Shown: positions 1-12,249 of the stretch, piece after piece
Numbering within the stretch: the stretch's first letter is position 1
Layout: the number at the start of each line of letters is the position of its first letter
Origin: Nepenthes gracilis
Taxonomy: Eukaryota; Streptophyta; Magnoliopsida; Caryophyllales; Nepenthaceae
Direction: 5' to 3'
NCBI GenBank assembly: GCA_033239525.1
Contig: BSYO01000013.1
Span: forward strand, 4,736,501-4,800,500
DNA length: 64,000 bases
Notes under the pieces: model-generated
What the model was told of the DNA's origin: nothing
The model's input: only the letters and a program-made list of their open reading frames with translations
Database searches by the model: none
Made by a program: the position numbers and the translations under genes

Positions 1-268
1 CTGGATCATGACAGAAAGTCACTGAGATGATGAACTTGTCGTGATTATGAAATTATGTTATGCATATATGTAGGAGTGATTATGATTGGTTTAATGAATA
101 TTAGAAGACAATTCACAATCAAATTGTATATCGAGTTTTAGATATTTACCAAATTGAATCAAATGATCTGTTAAAATAAATTATCCAAACCGTTAATGTG
201 TAAACTAATTTGATTTTGACAATTTATAGTACTAAATTTAGTAGTCTAAAAACTAATTGAATATTAAT

Positions 269-299
<31 letters not shown>

Positions 300-1608
300 T
301 TTAAACACATTCTAAAAACTAAATTTAATTTTGTGTTCCTGGATCATGACAGAAAGTCACTGAGATGATGAATTTGTCGTGATTATGAAATTATATTATG
401 CATATATGTATGAGTGATTATGATTGGTTTAGCGAATACTAGAAGACCTTTCACAATCAAATTATATATCAAGTTTAGATATTCACCAAATTGAATCAAA
501 TGATCTATTAAAATAAATTATCCAAACCGTTAATGTGTGAACTAATTTGATTTTGACAATTTATAGTACTAAATTTAGTAGTCTAAAAACTAATTGAATA
601 TTAATATAATAATAATAATATTATTATTCTTATTTTAAACACATTCTAAAAACTAAATTTAATTTTGTATTCCTGGATCATGACTGAAAGTCACTGAGAT
701 GATAAACTTGTCGTGATTATGAAATTATGTTATACATTTATGTAGGAGTGATTATGATTGGTTTAGTGAATACTAGAAGACCTTTCACAATCAAATTATA
801 TATCAAGTTTTAGATATTCACCAAATTGAATCAAATGATCTGTTAAAATAAATTATCCAACCCATTAATGTGTGAACTAATTTGATTTTGATAATTTATA
901 GTACTAAATTTAGTAGTCTAAAAACTAATTGAATATTAATATAATAATAATAATATTATTATTATTATTTTAAACACATTCTAAAAACTAAATTTAATTT
1001 TGTGTTCTCGATCATGTGAAAAGTCACTGAGATGATGAACTTGTCGTGATTATGAAATTATGTTATACATATATGTAGGAGTGATTATGATTGGTTTAGT
1101 GAATATTAGAAGACCTTTCACAATCAAATTATATATCAAGTTTTAGATATTCACCAAATTGAATCAAATGATCTGTTAAAATAAATTATCCAAACCGTTA
1201 ATGTGTGAACTAATTTGATTTTGACAATTTATAGTACTAAATTTAGTAGTCTAAAAACTAATTGAATATTAATATAATAATAATAATATTATTATTATTA
1301 TTTTAAACACATTCTAAAACTAAATTTAATTTTGTGTTTTACGGATCATGACAGAAAGTCACTGAGATGATGAACTTGTCGTGATTATGAAATTATGTTA
1401 TGCATATATGTAGGAGTGATTGTGATTGGTTTAATGAATATTAGAAGACCTTTCACAATCAAATTATATATCAAGTTTTAGATATTCACAAAATTGAATC
1501 AAATGATCTGTTAAAATAAATTATCTAAACCGTTAATGTGTGAACTAATTTGATTTTGACAATTTATAGTACTAAATTTAGTAGTCTAAAAACTAATTGA
1601 ATATTAAT

Positions 1609-1640
<32 letters not shown>

Positions 1641-1678
1641 TTAAACACATTCTAAAAATTAAATTTAATTTTGTGTTC
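1..1678. repeat. Higher-order repeat unit A (five monomers)
   Basis: Monomers 1-5 form one higher-order unit of about 1678 bp. Type markers: monomer 1 has AGAAGACAATTCACAATC with TATATCGAG; monomer 2 has ATATTATGC, GTATGAGTG and TTTAGCGAATACTAG; monomer 3 has TGACTGAAAG, GATAAACTTG, ATACATTTATG and CCAACCCATTAATG; monomer 4 has ATACATATATG; monomer 5 has TCACAAAATTG and TTATCTAAACCG. The same markers return in the same order in the next five monomers. Confidence 0.88.
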
Positions 1679-1946
1679 CTGGATCATGACAGAAAGTCAC
1701 TGAGATGATGAACTTGTCGTGATTATGAAATTATGTTATGCATATATGTATGAGTGATTATGATTGGTTTAGTGAATATTAGAAGACAATTCACAATCAA
1801 ATTGTATATCGAGTTTTAGACATTTTTCAGATTGAATCAAATGATCTGTTAAGATAAATTATCCAAACCGTTAATGTGTGAACTAATTTGATTTTGACAA
1901 TCTATAGTACTAAATTTAGTAATCTAAAAACTAATTGAATATTAAT

Positions 1947-1978
<32 letters not shown>

Positions 1979-3289
1979 TTAAACACATTCTAAAAACTAA
2001 ATTTAATTTTGTGTTCCTGGATCATGACAGAAAGTCACTGAGATGATGAATTTGTCGTGATTATGAAATTATATTATGCATATATGTATGAGTGATTATG
2101 ATTGGTTTAGCGAATACTAGAAGACCTTTCACAATCAAATTATATATCAAGTTTTAGATATTCACCAAATTGAATCAAATGATCTGTTAAAATAAATTAT
2201 CCAAATCGTTAATGTGTGAACTAATTTGATTTTGACAATTTATAGTACTAAATTTAGTAGTCTAAAAACTAATTGAATATTAATATAATAATAATAATAT
2301 TATTATTATTATTTTAAACACATTCTAAAAACTAAATTTAATTTTGTATTCCTGGATCATGACTGAAAGTCACTGAGATGATAAACTTGTCGTGATTATG
2401 AAATTATGTTATACATTTATGTAGGAGTGATTATGATTGGTTTAGTGAATACTAGAAGACCTTTCACAATCAAATTATATATCAAGTTTTAGATATTCAC
2501 CAAATTGAATCAAATGATCTGTTAAAATAAATTATCCAACCCATTAATGTGTGAACTAATTTGATTTTGATAATTTATAGTACTAAATTTAGTAGTCTAA
2601 AAACTAATTGAATATTAATATAATAATAATAATATTATTATTATTATTTTAAACACATTCTAAAAACTAAATTTAATTTTGTGTTCCTGGATCATGACAG
2701 AAAGTCACTGAGATGATGAACTTGTCGTGATTATGAAATTATGTTATACATATATGTAGGAGTGATTATGATTGGTTTAGTGAATATTAGAAGACCTTTC
2801 ACAATCAAATTATATATCAAGTTTTAGATATTCACCAAATTGAATCAAATGATCTGTTAAAATAAATTATCCAAACCGTTAATGTGTGAACTAATTTGAT
2901 TTTGACAATTTATAGTACTAAATTTAGTAGTCTAAAAACTAATTGAATATTAATATAATAATAATAATATTATTATTATTATTTTAAACACATTCTAAAA
3001 ACTAAATTTAATTTTGTGTTTCTGGATCATGACAGAAAGTCACTGAGATGATGAACTTGTCGTGATTATGAAATTATGTTATGCATATATGTAGGAGTGA
3101 TTATGATTGGTTTAATGAATATTAGAAGACCTTTCACAATCAAATTATATATCAAGTTTTAGATATTCACAAAATTGAATCAAATGATCTGTTAAAATAA
3201 ATTATCTAAACCGTTAATGTGTGAACTAATTTGATTTTGACAATTTATAGTACTAAATTTAGTAGTCTAAAAACTAATTGAATATTAAT

Positions 3290-3324
<35 letters not shown>

Positions 3325-3362
3325 TTAAACACATTCTAAAAACTAAATTTAATTTTGTGTTC
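1679..3362. repeat. Higher-order repeat unit B (five monomers)
   Basis: Monomers 6-10 (about 1684 bp) repeat the five diagnostic monomer types of unit A in the same order. The last three monomers (3363-4350) do not keep this phase: the type-1 signature GAAGACAATTCACAAT comes back in monomers 12 and 13 rather than in monomer 11. They look like the divergent edge of the array. Confidence 0.88.
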
Positions 3363-3966
3363 CTGGATCATGACAGAAAGTCACTGAGATGATGAATTTG
3401 TCGTGATTATGAAATTATGTTATGCATATATGTATGAGTGATAATGATTAGTTTAGTGACTATTAGAAGACCATTCACAATCAAATTATATATCAAGTTT
3501 TAGATATTCACCAAATTGAATCAAATGATCTGTTAAAATAAATTATCCAAACCGTTAATGTGTGAACTAATTTGATTTTGACAATTTATAGTACTAAATT
3601 TAGTAGTCTAAAAACTAATTGAATATTAATATAATAATAATAATAATATTATTATTATTTTAAACACATTCTAAAAACTAAATTTAATTTTGTGTTCTCG
3701 ATCATGACAGAAAAGTCACACGAGATGATGAATTTGTCGTTATTATGAAATTATGTTATGCATATATGTAGGAGTGATTATGATTGGTTTAGTGAATATT
3801 AGAAGACAATTCACAATCAAATTATATATCAAGTTTTAGATATTCACCAAATTGAATCAAATGATCTGTTAAAATAAATTATCCAAACCGTTAATGTGTG
3901 AACTAATTTGATTTTGACAATTTATAGTACTAAATTTAGTAGTCTAAAAACTAATTGAATATTAAT

Positions 3967-4001
<35 letters not shown>

Positions 4002-4350
4002 TTAAACACATTCTAAAAACTAAATTTGATTTCGTGTTCCTGGATCATGACAGAAAGTCACTGAAATGATGAATTTGTCATGATTATGAAATTATGTTAT
4101 GCATATATGTAGGAGTGATTATGATTGGTTTAGTGAATATTAGAAGACAATTCACAATTAAATTGTTTATCGAGTTTTAGATATTTACCAAATTGAATTA
4201 AATGATATGTTAAAATAAATTATCCAAACCGTTAATGTGTGAACTAATTTGATTTTGACAATTTATAGTACTAAACTTAGTAATCTAAAAACTAATGGAA
4301 TATTAATATTATAATAATAATATTATTATTATTATTTTAAACACATTCTA

Positions 4351-6947
4351 ATATAATGTAACAGATATTATAAAAAATAAATAGTCAATAAATATTAAAA
4401 AACATTACAATTGAAAAAAGTGATCCCCGTTCAAGAATTGCTCCAATATTAACTTTGAACTTGGTTGACAGTATTTCAAAGAGAAACAATACGTATAAGA
4501 TATTATTTAATTAAAAAAATTATACTAAAATAATATATATATCTTATAAAAAATTAAATATTACTTGATTTAATTTATTTAAACTTTTCAAGTTAGATTA
4601 TTTTAAAATAATATATATCTTATATATTTATGTAAGTAAGTAAATGTAACTATGCAAGTTCGATTATTTTTGTTTTATTTAAATCTTTAATCCACAATCA
4701 AACCAAAAATTTGATTTGAAGAATAAATCAAACCGTAACTAAATTGGTTTTATTTTATTTAAGTTTTTAAATTACAGTCAAATTGATAATATAATTTGAA
4801 TAAAAAATTCAAATCAAAACCAAAAAATGCATATGCCATGCTCTTATTTTAGATTTGAGTGGGCTTGGCTTGAATGGTTTCAATAATTTAAAATTTTTTT
4901 ATTTACACTTACCTATAATTAATAATTTAAAATTTAAAATTACACTTATCTTCTTCTATTACCCTCTCTAGTTGTCCTTTTCTTTTCTTTTGCCCATTCT
5001 CCCAGCATGCCCACTTTCTCAAGTGAGAGAATGTTAGGTTTATCTTATATAATGTGATATATATAATTATGATTATTTATGATTTAGTTATAATTATTAT
5101 AAGAGAAAATATTTTTTTAATAAATTTAATTTTTATTTAAGAAAAAATATTTAAATAATTAAAAAATTAATTCTATTTCAATTCAATGAGTTGCGAAGCT
5201 ATCCTTCTAATGGACTTGTTTTTCTGGCACAAATAAAGTGGTAGTTTTTGTAAGAGTGGTAACTTACCTTCTTTTCATTTTGAATTGAATTCAATTTCAA
5301 TATAGGAAAATTTTGAGTTCTCTTTTATATACATTCTATATTCTTATAAAAGTTAGAAAAAATATAAGAATACTAAAGAAAAATTTATTATAGGTTATTT
5401 AAAAAAACAGAACATAAATATGATTTCTAATATAATATTTTTTGTCAAAATTCTGAATTATCATATGTAAAATGGGATAATAATTCATAAATCTAAATAA
5501 ATATTTAAATATTATAAAGCTCTAAACTCTCCTACTAAAATATCTCACTCTTTATATGCCGCTACATTTTTCTAATCCTAATAAGCTCTATATATAAAGA
5601 GTAATGTCACGGGTATATTATAAGCGATGAAATAACTCGTATATAAACTTATATATATATATATATATATAATTTTAACAAACAAATAAATAAAATATTA
5701 TATTATTATAAAATATTTTTAAAAATATCTCTCTAGTAATAATTAAATGGCTGATCGGTAATCTAGGCTTTTATAAGTGAGAAGTTGTGATTGGATAGAT
5801 TTGGATCCTTAAAATTGTGATTGGATAGGTTTGGATCCTTAAAATTGCCAAAACACAAATGGATGCTTAGTGTAGGACATGTCACAGGCACATAGCCCCA
5901 CACACCTGTCTAATATCTACACCTTAACTTTAAATTCTGTACAGTCAACTTCACTTTTTCTTTTTTCTTTTTTATTTTGTTTGAAACTGATATTTACATG
6001 CAGTCCTCCCTGTAGAGCCCTACTGTAGGGCAGTATATCCTCTACTGTTGTAATCGTTTTCCTTCACCTCACTGCAGAGAGCTGTTGCATGGATCAGCAG
6101 TTGTCTTTTCTTTTAACGTAGCATGGAGCCATAAAATAAGTGAACCCGACCACAGCACAGCAAATAGACTGAGATTCGTAATCACAGCCTTGTTTTCCTT
6201 TTTACAATTTCACAGCAATGAGTTGTTACTGAGCCCTAAAAAGAGTTGAAAAAATCCAATAATCTAAATATTAAGATATCAAATATAAATTTTTTATTAT
6301 TTATAATATTAAAATATCAAAATATTCATATTATTTACATATTTTTTTTAGTTTTTTATGTTCTTTAATCTCGGCCCTGGGGTCGTGGAGCACCCCCTTT
6401 CCATAATATATGATAACTAACATATTGTTTTATTTCATGGATAATCAAAATTGTTAAAAAATGAATAATTATTTTTAAAATATTTATAAGATATTATCAA
6501 CGATTGAGATATGAGATTAATTATTTTCTTGAAAAAATTAATACTACAAAATAATATAACCTACCCATAAATGTATATGTGTGTCAATATTATTTGGCTG
6601 GGATCAGAGAATCACATGAGCAACCAATGATTTTATCTGCTATGAATTTAATGCCCATTACATCTCTCACTCTTCCACCAGCAAGATTTTTGTCTTTGTT
6701 TCGGGATATATAACGTGATCTTTGTAATATTTAATTAAATATTTATTTTTATAAAATTTATCAACATATATAAATAGATAAATAAATACAATACTTTACT
6801 ATCTGAATATATTTTCATCGTGTTTAATGATAATGTTTCTCGGGCATCACTAATCGTTCATGAAGACTTTACGTGACATCTTTAATGATTATATTGATCA
6901 AGTTTATGAAATCAAGCCCTCTGTTATTACATCCTTGGATAAAATAA
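4351..6947. other. AT-rich intergenic DNA, no gene seen
   Basis: No coding region, RNA gene or recognisable element is visible. It holds poly-A/T tracts, an (AT)n run at about 5647-5671 and a short tandem duplication at 5785-5844. Around 5880-6240 the base composition is more balanced (about 350 bases), but nothing recognisable is encoded there. Confidence 0.6.
5785..5844. repeat. 30-bp tandem duplication
   Basis: Two adjacent 30-bp copies containing GTGATTGGATAG and TTTGGATCCTTAAAA (5785-5814 and 5815-5844) differ at a single base. Confidence 0.9.
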
Positions 6948-7386
6948 TTTTATGTTACAGTAATAATAAAATAAAATAAACAAACACTTAGATAAAAAGT
7001 GATGTGATAAACAGTTTTCAACAGAATTATAAATGTTATGAAAATAATATAATTTTGCCAACCCAATGTGACAAATCAATATTAAATAGTTTTTATTTTA
7101 TATAGTTAAAAAGTTTTATGTTACAGAAAATCTTTATTGCCTGTGACAACAACAGAGAAAGAAAATAAAATAAACAAACACATATATTATGTTAATAACA
7201 AAGTGATGTGACACGGAACAGTCTTTCAACAAAACTATAAATGAAACATCATATCCAGTCGAGTTTAAAGTTTGTTGCTATATATGTATATAATTTTGAT
7301 GGGCCAACCCAATGGGAACCCTGTAGCTCCTCTTCATTGAATCTCAATATTAAATAGTTTTTATTTTATATGGTTAAAAGTTATGC
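6948..7386. repeat. Imperfect tandem duplication of about 170-270 bp
   Basis: The segment at about 6948-7120 recurs at about 7114-7386. Shared blocks in the same order: TTTTATGTTACAG, AATAAAATAAACAAACAC, AAGTGATGTGA, GCCAACCCAATG and CAATATTAAATAGTTTTTAT. The second copy is longer because of several insertions. Probably an old local duplication; no function is evident. Confidence 0.75.
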
Positions 7387-9428
7387 GATAAGTCATATTT
7401 AAAAAAAAAAACAATTTATAGAATATTAAAATATTAAAATCTATATTATGAAAAAAATCACTCAAAAGCACAACTATTATATTATTCTTAATAAAAAATA
7501 TAAAAAAGGACTGTAAGATTTTTATCAAATGGTGCAGATTGTACAATTCTTGTGGTGTACATATTTATATATATAAGATATGAGATTGCATGTTTACATG
7601 GCAGCAAACATTTATAATACTTTTTAAACATACTGCAAAATTAATGGTTTCTAAAATATTTTCTACAAAAAAAAAAAATGGCCTGTAAATTCTGTATAAT
7701 TTATTTTTGATATTTTAAAAATGTTAGAATTATTTTTTTAAATGCCTAAAGAGTGCTTCCGGGAGAAGTTAAAAATTGTGACTTTTGTGAATTTATTTTT
7801 CAAATCAAGAGCAAATTGGTATGGATTGAAGAATTTCAAAGTGTTAAAATATTAAATAAATAAATCAAATTTTCTAATGTAAATTAAGCAGCTAGTCGCC
7901 GCTGCTTCTAAATTCTTTTGTAAATTTTATGATTTCTATTTAATTAGACTAAGATGGGTGTGGAGGTATAGTGAAGTGCTGCCAAACGTGAAAACTAAGA
8001 TGATTGTCTTCGAGCTAGAAAGTTGATAGATATGAAGAATTAGAGAGGGATATGTCGCTATTGAAAACATGAAAACAAAACATTAGATTAATCAACTTAA
8101 ATCCAATCCAAATATCAAAACACAATTTTATAATAAATATCGCTTACAGTTCAATAATATATAAATATATAAGCACACGATTCAAAATTTATACCCAAAA
8201 ATAATTTTAAAAACTAATCAACTATTTGACTTAAATCATAAGTATGAAGATATATTTTAAACTTGAAATTAGAGCAGCTAACAACAAAATATTCAACCTT
8301 ATACTGAGATTTAACAACTCTTAGCCAGTAGCTATAATACAGACAATATTCAAAATAAAAATTGAAGAACCAACTCTTAGTTCGAAAATCAAAATGCAAC
8401 TATACTATCTTAAGAGCTAATCTAAAAAAAAAAATGTCATTATTATCTAAGTTTTCTATAAATATATTTAAGCCTATTAATCTAAAAGATTAACAAAAAT
8501 ATGATAAAAATGAGCCTATTAATTATAAATTATATACATAGATATAACAGACGAATATACAAATAATGATATTCATGATCCAAAAACCAAAACAATGATG
8601 ATATTTAAATTGCAATAAATTATGCAAAAGTTATAAATAATTTTATGAATATTAAACATGTCAAATCATATAAAATACATAAAACATGCCATATTTGTGC
8701 AAATATATATATAAAATAAAAACATGTTTGAACACTTGTATAAAGATTAATGACATACAATAATACATTTATTAAAATATTTCAATTTTAACATGACATA
8801 TTTAAATTTAATACATAATCTTTGAGAATTTTAGAATTTTATAATTTGAGAATCAATTGACACATATACAACGTATAATCAAATAGAGTAAAAATTTTTA
8901 CATGTTTAGATATTTAAATAAAAAATGCTCAAAAATTTTAAAAAAAGATAAACAAAAAAAGAAAAAAAAATTAGGTACAATTACTTTAATTTTACTTTAT
9001 GAAAAAGTAGTTTAAATTTACCTAAAATAAACTTAGATTACTTTATTTATTATTATCTCTCTCATCTGCTCTCTTTTTTTCCTTCTCTTTCACTCTCTTT
9101 TATTTCAAAAATTCACAAAAATTAGCTTAGATTTGCGAGACGGCCTACTTATATCGTATTAGTGTACGTATAGCAAATAGATGTAGCTTAGTTATAAAAG
9201 CAAAATCGAACCCATGCATGAGCGTCTATACGATAGATGATGACATTTTGGTTTAACTATGTATGAGCACTATTCGTACACACCTCAAGCAATGCTATTT
9301 TGTCTAAAATACATATATCCATAGATTAGATGCATGTTAGATGTAACTCAGGCCCAACTCACTTTAATTCAACATTTAAAATTTGGTTCAAACCTGCAAT
9401 TATATTTGATAAGTCATTAATTTACTTA
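7387..9428. other. AT-rich intergenic DNA
   Basis: No gene is supported; the small ORFs here are low-complexity. A pyrimidine-rich block at about 9050-9110 (CTCTCTC and TTTTTCCTTC runs) after AT-rich sequence resembles the leader region of old gypsy-type LTRs, but no termini could be placed. Confidence 0.5.
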
Positions 9429-9433
9429 CATTT
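9429..9433. repeat. Target-site duplication CATTT (left copy)
   Basis: The bases CATTT directly precede the TG of the left LTR and recur at 15266-15270 immediately after the right LTR. This is the 5-bp duplication expected of LTR retrotransposon insertion. Confidence 0.9.
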
Positions 9434-10440
9434 TGAAAAAGCACGTTTTGTGTTAACGTGTTTCGACCCCGAAAATTATAGCGGAAGTAAAAATAAATAA
9501 ATATCCAATGCAAGTAAAAAATATTTAATTCTAGATGTCAACGATATAACTAGCATGCAAGAAATCAAAAATTATTAGCAATAAAGATAAAAACGCGATT
9601 TTTGGTGACGAAGTGAAAACTCCATACCCACGGTATCGAGAAAAACATTCCGGGCTTCAACGGCCAGGGAAGCAATGCACTATGAAAATCAACTTACAGA
9701 CCGGGTGGTAATGACGTGCTAACCTAGTCGACTTACTCCCGTCACGTGATCCCTACCAAGGAACTCCTTGGATTTGCCCGCGGCAACGGAACCGGACACC
9801 TTTCGGTCTTCACGTCAATCTTCACTCGAACCACTTGAATTTCCAATCACGAGTGAGTATCCTTCTTCACGAACCAAAGTCTCCAACGATGGTAGAAAGT
9901 AAAGTTTCAATGGTCAAAGAAGGTGGGTGAGAAAACTAGTTACAACATCTAGAGCACTCTTGTAGTAATCAGTTTTTTTTCAAGAGAAGTAGGAATAATG
10001 GAGCATTTGAGGCTTTCTTCTCCAAAAAGGCACGTAAATCTTCAGTCCAGAATCCTTAAGGTTCAAAAACCTAAGTCCAATATTTATAGTGGAGCCAAAA
10101 ACACGTTTAAAAATTCTGCCTTTGCACCGGCGCACGAGCGGACGACCGTAGGGTTTCGTCAGAAAACCTGCGGGCGCTCGAGCGGCCAGGGGGCGAGCAT
10201 CGAGTGGGCGACCTACTGGTTTTTCGGCTCGAGCGGCTAGCGAGTGAGAGGCGAGCGGCCACCCTACTGGTTTTTGCGCTTGAGCGGGAATCGAGCTCAT
10301 GGCGAGCGGGCAGTCTTTGGATGGGCTCGAGCGACTGGAGGGAGGACCGAACGGACTTTAACCCGATAACCCACAACCCGACATCAATACAATAAAACAT
10401 ATGGTCGCGGAATATGCCAATTAGATAAAAGTCTCTAACA
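9434..10440 (-). repeat. 3' LTR of the 9434-15265 element
   Basis: Direct repeat of 1007 bp, TG...CA on each strand. U3 (about 10440 down to 10090 on the - strand) is GC-rich and full of GCTCGAGCG-type motifs. A TATA box, TATAAATATTGG, lies on the - strand at about 10090-10078. The longest ORFs here (for example 9998-10240 and 10107-10457) come from this repeat-rich sequence and are not treated as genes. Compared with the other LTR it retains about 45 extra bases near 10130-10180. Confidence 0.93.
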
Positions 10441-10455
10441 ATTCCCTCCTTTGGC
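10441..10455 (-). other. Polypurine tract
   Basis: On the - strand GCCAAAGGAGGGAAT lies immediately upstream of the TGTTAGAGAC start of the 3' LTR. Position and composition fit the plus-strand primer of an LTR retrotransposon. Confidence 0.88.
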
Positions 10456-10497
10456 AATTCCGTGATAAAACCCAGAAAATAAATAAATACAAGTGAA

Positions 10498-11549
10498 TCA
10501 CGGGTTCAGACACCACCGAGATAGAACCCGTGTACATGAAAACCTACACCTAGTGATACAAAAGATATACATAAAACAATGTAAATAACTATACGAGAGC
10601 TGCTGAGGCGATGTGAATGGCCCAGGAGCCGAAGGGTCGGGAAAGGAAGAAGCAGAGCCAGAGGGGCCTTCGTCCCGCTGAAGAGTAGGCACAGCAGGGA
10701 GAGGCTCATCGAACAGCTCCTCGGGGTCGAGTGCAAAGCGACGTGCATGGGACCGACCCTGGGCAAAAGTGGTGGAGGTGATGGGGCGGCCGAGCGGTAG
10801 GCGAGGATAGTCCGCGAATGGGTGACCGAGCCCAACAAGGAGTCGCTGAAAAAGGCACCCGAAAGGTAGGTTTGCCTATTTCCGGCCGGAGAAGTTGGCA
10901 ATAATAGGAGTGATAAAATGGAAGGGTAAGTCAATAGGCTGACCACTCAACAGAGCATACAGAAATAATGCCTTCTCCTCGGAAAGGGATGAGAAGTGGG
11001 GACCGGGAACAGGTTCGTGAACATGATACGGCTCACGACCAATCGCCGAGAGGAGAGGTACGAAGTCTGGAAGGCTTGGTCATTCCACTCCAGAGGGGCA
11101 CCATGAAGAAAGGTGGCAATTTCTTTAAAAGTAGGCCGGGTGAGCGCCGAAGAGTAAGGGTAGGCTGGATTGGCCACCCGAGGGATATCAATAATGCGGG
11201 CAAGGTTATCAGCCGTAATGTGCAGTTGTGTCCCGCGCACGAAAGTGGAAAAAGAATTATAAGTGATCGCATGAATATTTGAATAAAATTCTTGAATAAG
11301 GATCAGCGACGGAGCAATCAAACCTGTGATGACCGACGCCCAACCACGGTCAAGGAAAAGAGACGAGATGGAAGGGTCGACAGAGTCAAGGCGGACTTCC
11401 CGTTCGAGGGAAAGTTGTCGATGAGACATGCGGGTTTGAAAAAGAATCTCGGCCTCAGGACTAATAAAGCGATCAGGAGCTGAGATCCCACTCGGTCGAG
11501 TGCGTTTGCCACTCGACTTGTGTGATATAGACTTGCGAAGAGCCGACAT
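10498..11549 (-). pseudogene. Broken 'putative plant transposon protein'-like ORF inside the element
   Basis: The open part is 200 codons from the ATG at 11549 to a stop at 10947. From about residue 60 it reads SLFLDRGWASVI, then LIQEFYSNIH, FVRGTQLHIT and LARIIDIPR. This pattern (large/gigantic aromatic block, EFY motif, VRG motif, then a short proline-ending motif) is typical of the plant transposon/retroelement-associated domain catalogued in Pfam as Transposase_32-like; I recognise it by pattern and have not searched. Past residue ~190 the meaningful frame shifts: LSEEKALFLYALL and SGQPIDLPFHF read on in another frame. A TAG stop then follows FSGRK near 10890, and a Pro/Ser-rich tail continues to about 10590. 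The gene therefore carries at least one frameshift and one nonsense codon. Its ATG lies directly behind a good splice acceptor. Function is unknown even for intact family members. Confidence 0.6.
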
Positions 11550-12097
11550 CTGAAAAGAAAATTGAACACTATAATTTAAATATAAAAGTGTGGAAAATAT
11601 ATATATATATTTATTTATTTATTTATATATTTTGGAAGTGTTTGGTGGGGGAAGGTCACGTGACTGACACGCCGTGAACAGTGCATCGTTCACGGTCGAC
11701 GGCGGCGAGATGGGATACGGACGGCACAGGGCAGCCGGCGAGTCCCACGGAACGCAGCGCGAGAGGCCCACCGGAGCTACACCGCCGGCACGCACGGTTC
11801 CGGCCGATTGACAGCAGGAGGACGCACCCACACAGTGAATCGGAGCGTCCGGGTGGTGAGGAGAGGAAATCAGCACCGGAAACGCCATGAACGACGATGA
11901 GTAAGGAAGGTCGAGGATTCACGGATCCAAGGGCAACGAACACAATCCACGCAAGAACCGGTGGATGTGAAGGAAGGAGGAGAGCAAGTTGGGATCCGTG
12001 AAGCAGCTACCCAAAAGGGGGAAAAATCGCAGCGGACACCACCATGAACGGTGGCGGTCATCGAAAACGAAATCGAGAAGGAGGTGGAGGAAATTAC
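11550..12097 (-). other. Putative intron upstream of the captured ORF
   Basis: On the - strand a donor, CTCAAG/GTAATTTCC, lies at 12097 and an acceptor, TTTTCTTTTCAG, ends at 11550, abutting ATGTCGGCTC. The 548-bp interval contains stops in the flanking frame and has no family-like coding content. Splicing would leave an untranslated first exon (about 12250-12098) joined to the start codon. This is inference from splice consensus only. GC content is high for a plant intron, which counts against it. Confidence 0.4.
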
Positions 12098-12249
12098 CTT
12101 GAGAAACGCTCGAAATCGAGATGACAGAGGGTAGATCTAGCCAAAAATGGTGGAGATTGAGAAGGAGAGAGACAGCCGACGCAGGAGAAGAGAAAACGAG
12201 CGAGGAACGTGAGGGTTTTTGTGTGCTGCGCCCGCTGCGTGCTCGATGA

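Larger units (their letters stand above)
1..4350. repeat. AT-rich satellite array, 13 monomers of about 334-343 bp, with higher-order structure
   Basis: Thirteen head-to-tail copies of one AT-rich monomer, each opening with CTGGATCATGACAGAAAGTC or a close variant. Monomer starts read by eye: 1, 339, 673, 1007, 1341, 1679, 2017, 2352, 2687, 3022, 3363, 3697 and 4040; the last copy is cut short at about 4350. Each monomer carries a (TAA)n-(TTA)n run, a perfect self-complementary stretch whose unit number varies between copies and explains most length differences. Diagnostic variants show that monomers 1-5 and 6-10 are the same five types in the same order. The array reaches base 1 and so probably continues to the left. 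There is no coding content. It is either a centromeric/heterochromatic type satellite or a local expansion; the sequence alone cannot say which. Confidence 0.97.

Noticed and set aside
9980..10457. Overlapping ORFs of 80-116 codons on both strands
   Set aside because: They lie in the GC-rich U3 of an LTR, are Arg/Ser/Ala-rich because of CGCTCGAG repeats, and are paralleled by equally open frames in the other LTR copies.
10968..11483. + strand ORFs opposite the captured ORF
   Set aside because: They are antisense shadows of the - strand plant-transposon-like frame, which has the recognisable motifs.
11619..12061. Three overlapping ORFs in the GC-rich part of the element
   Set aside because: They lie in the putative intron, have no domain, and sit in mutually exclusive frames typical of GC-rich noncoding DNA.
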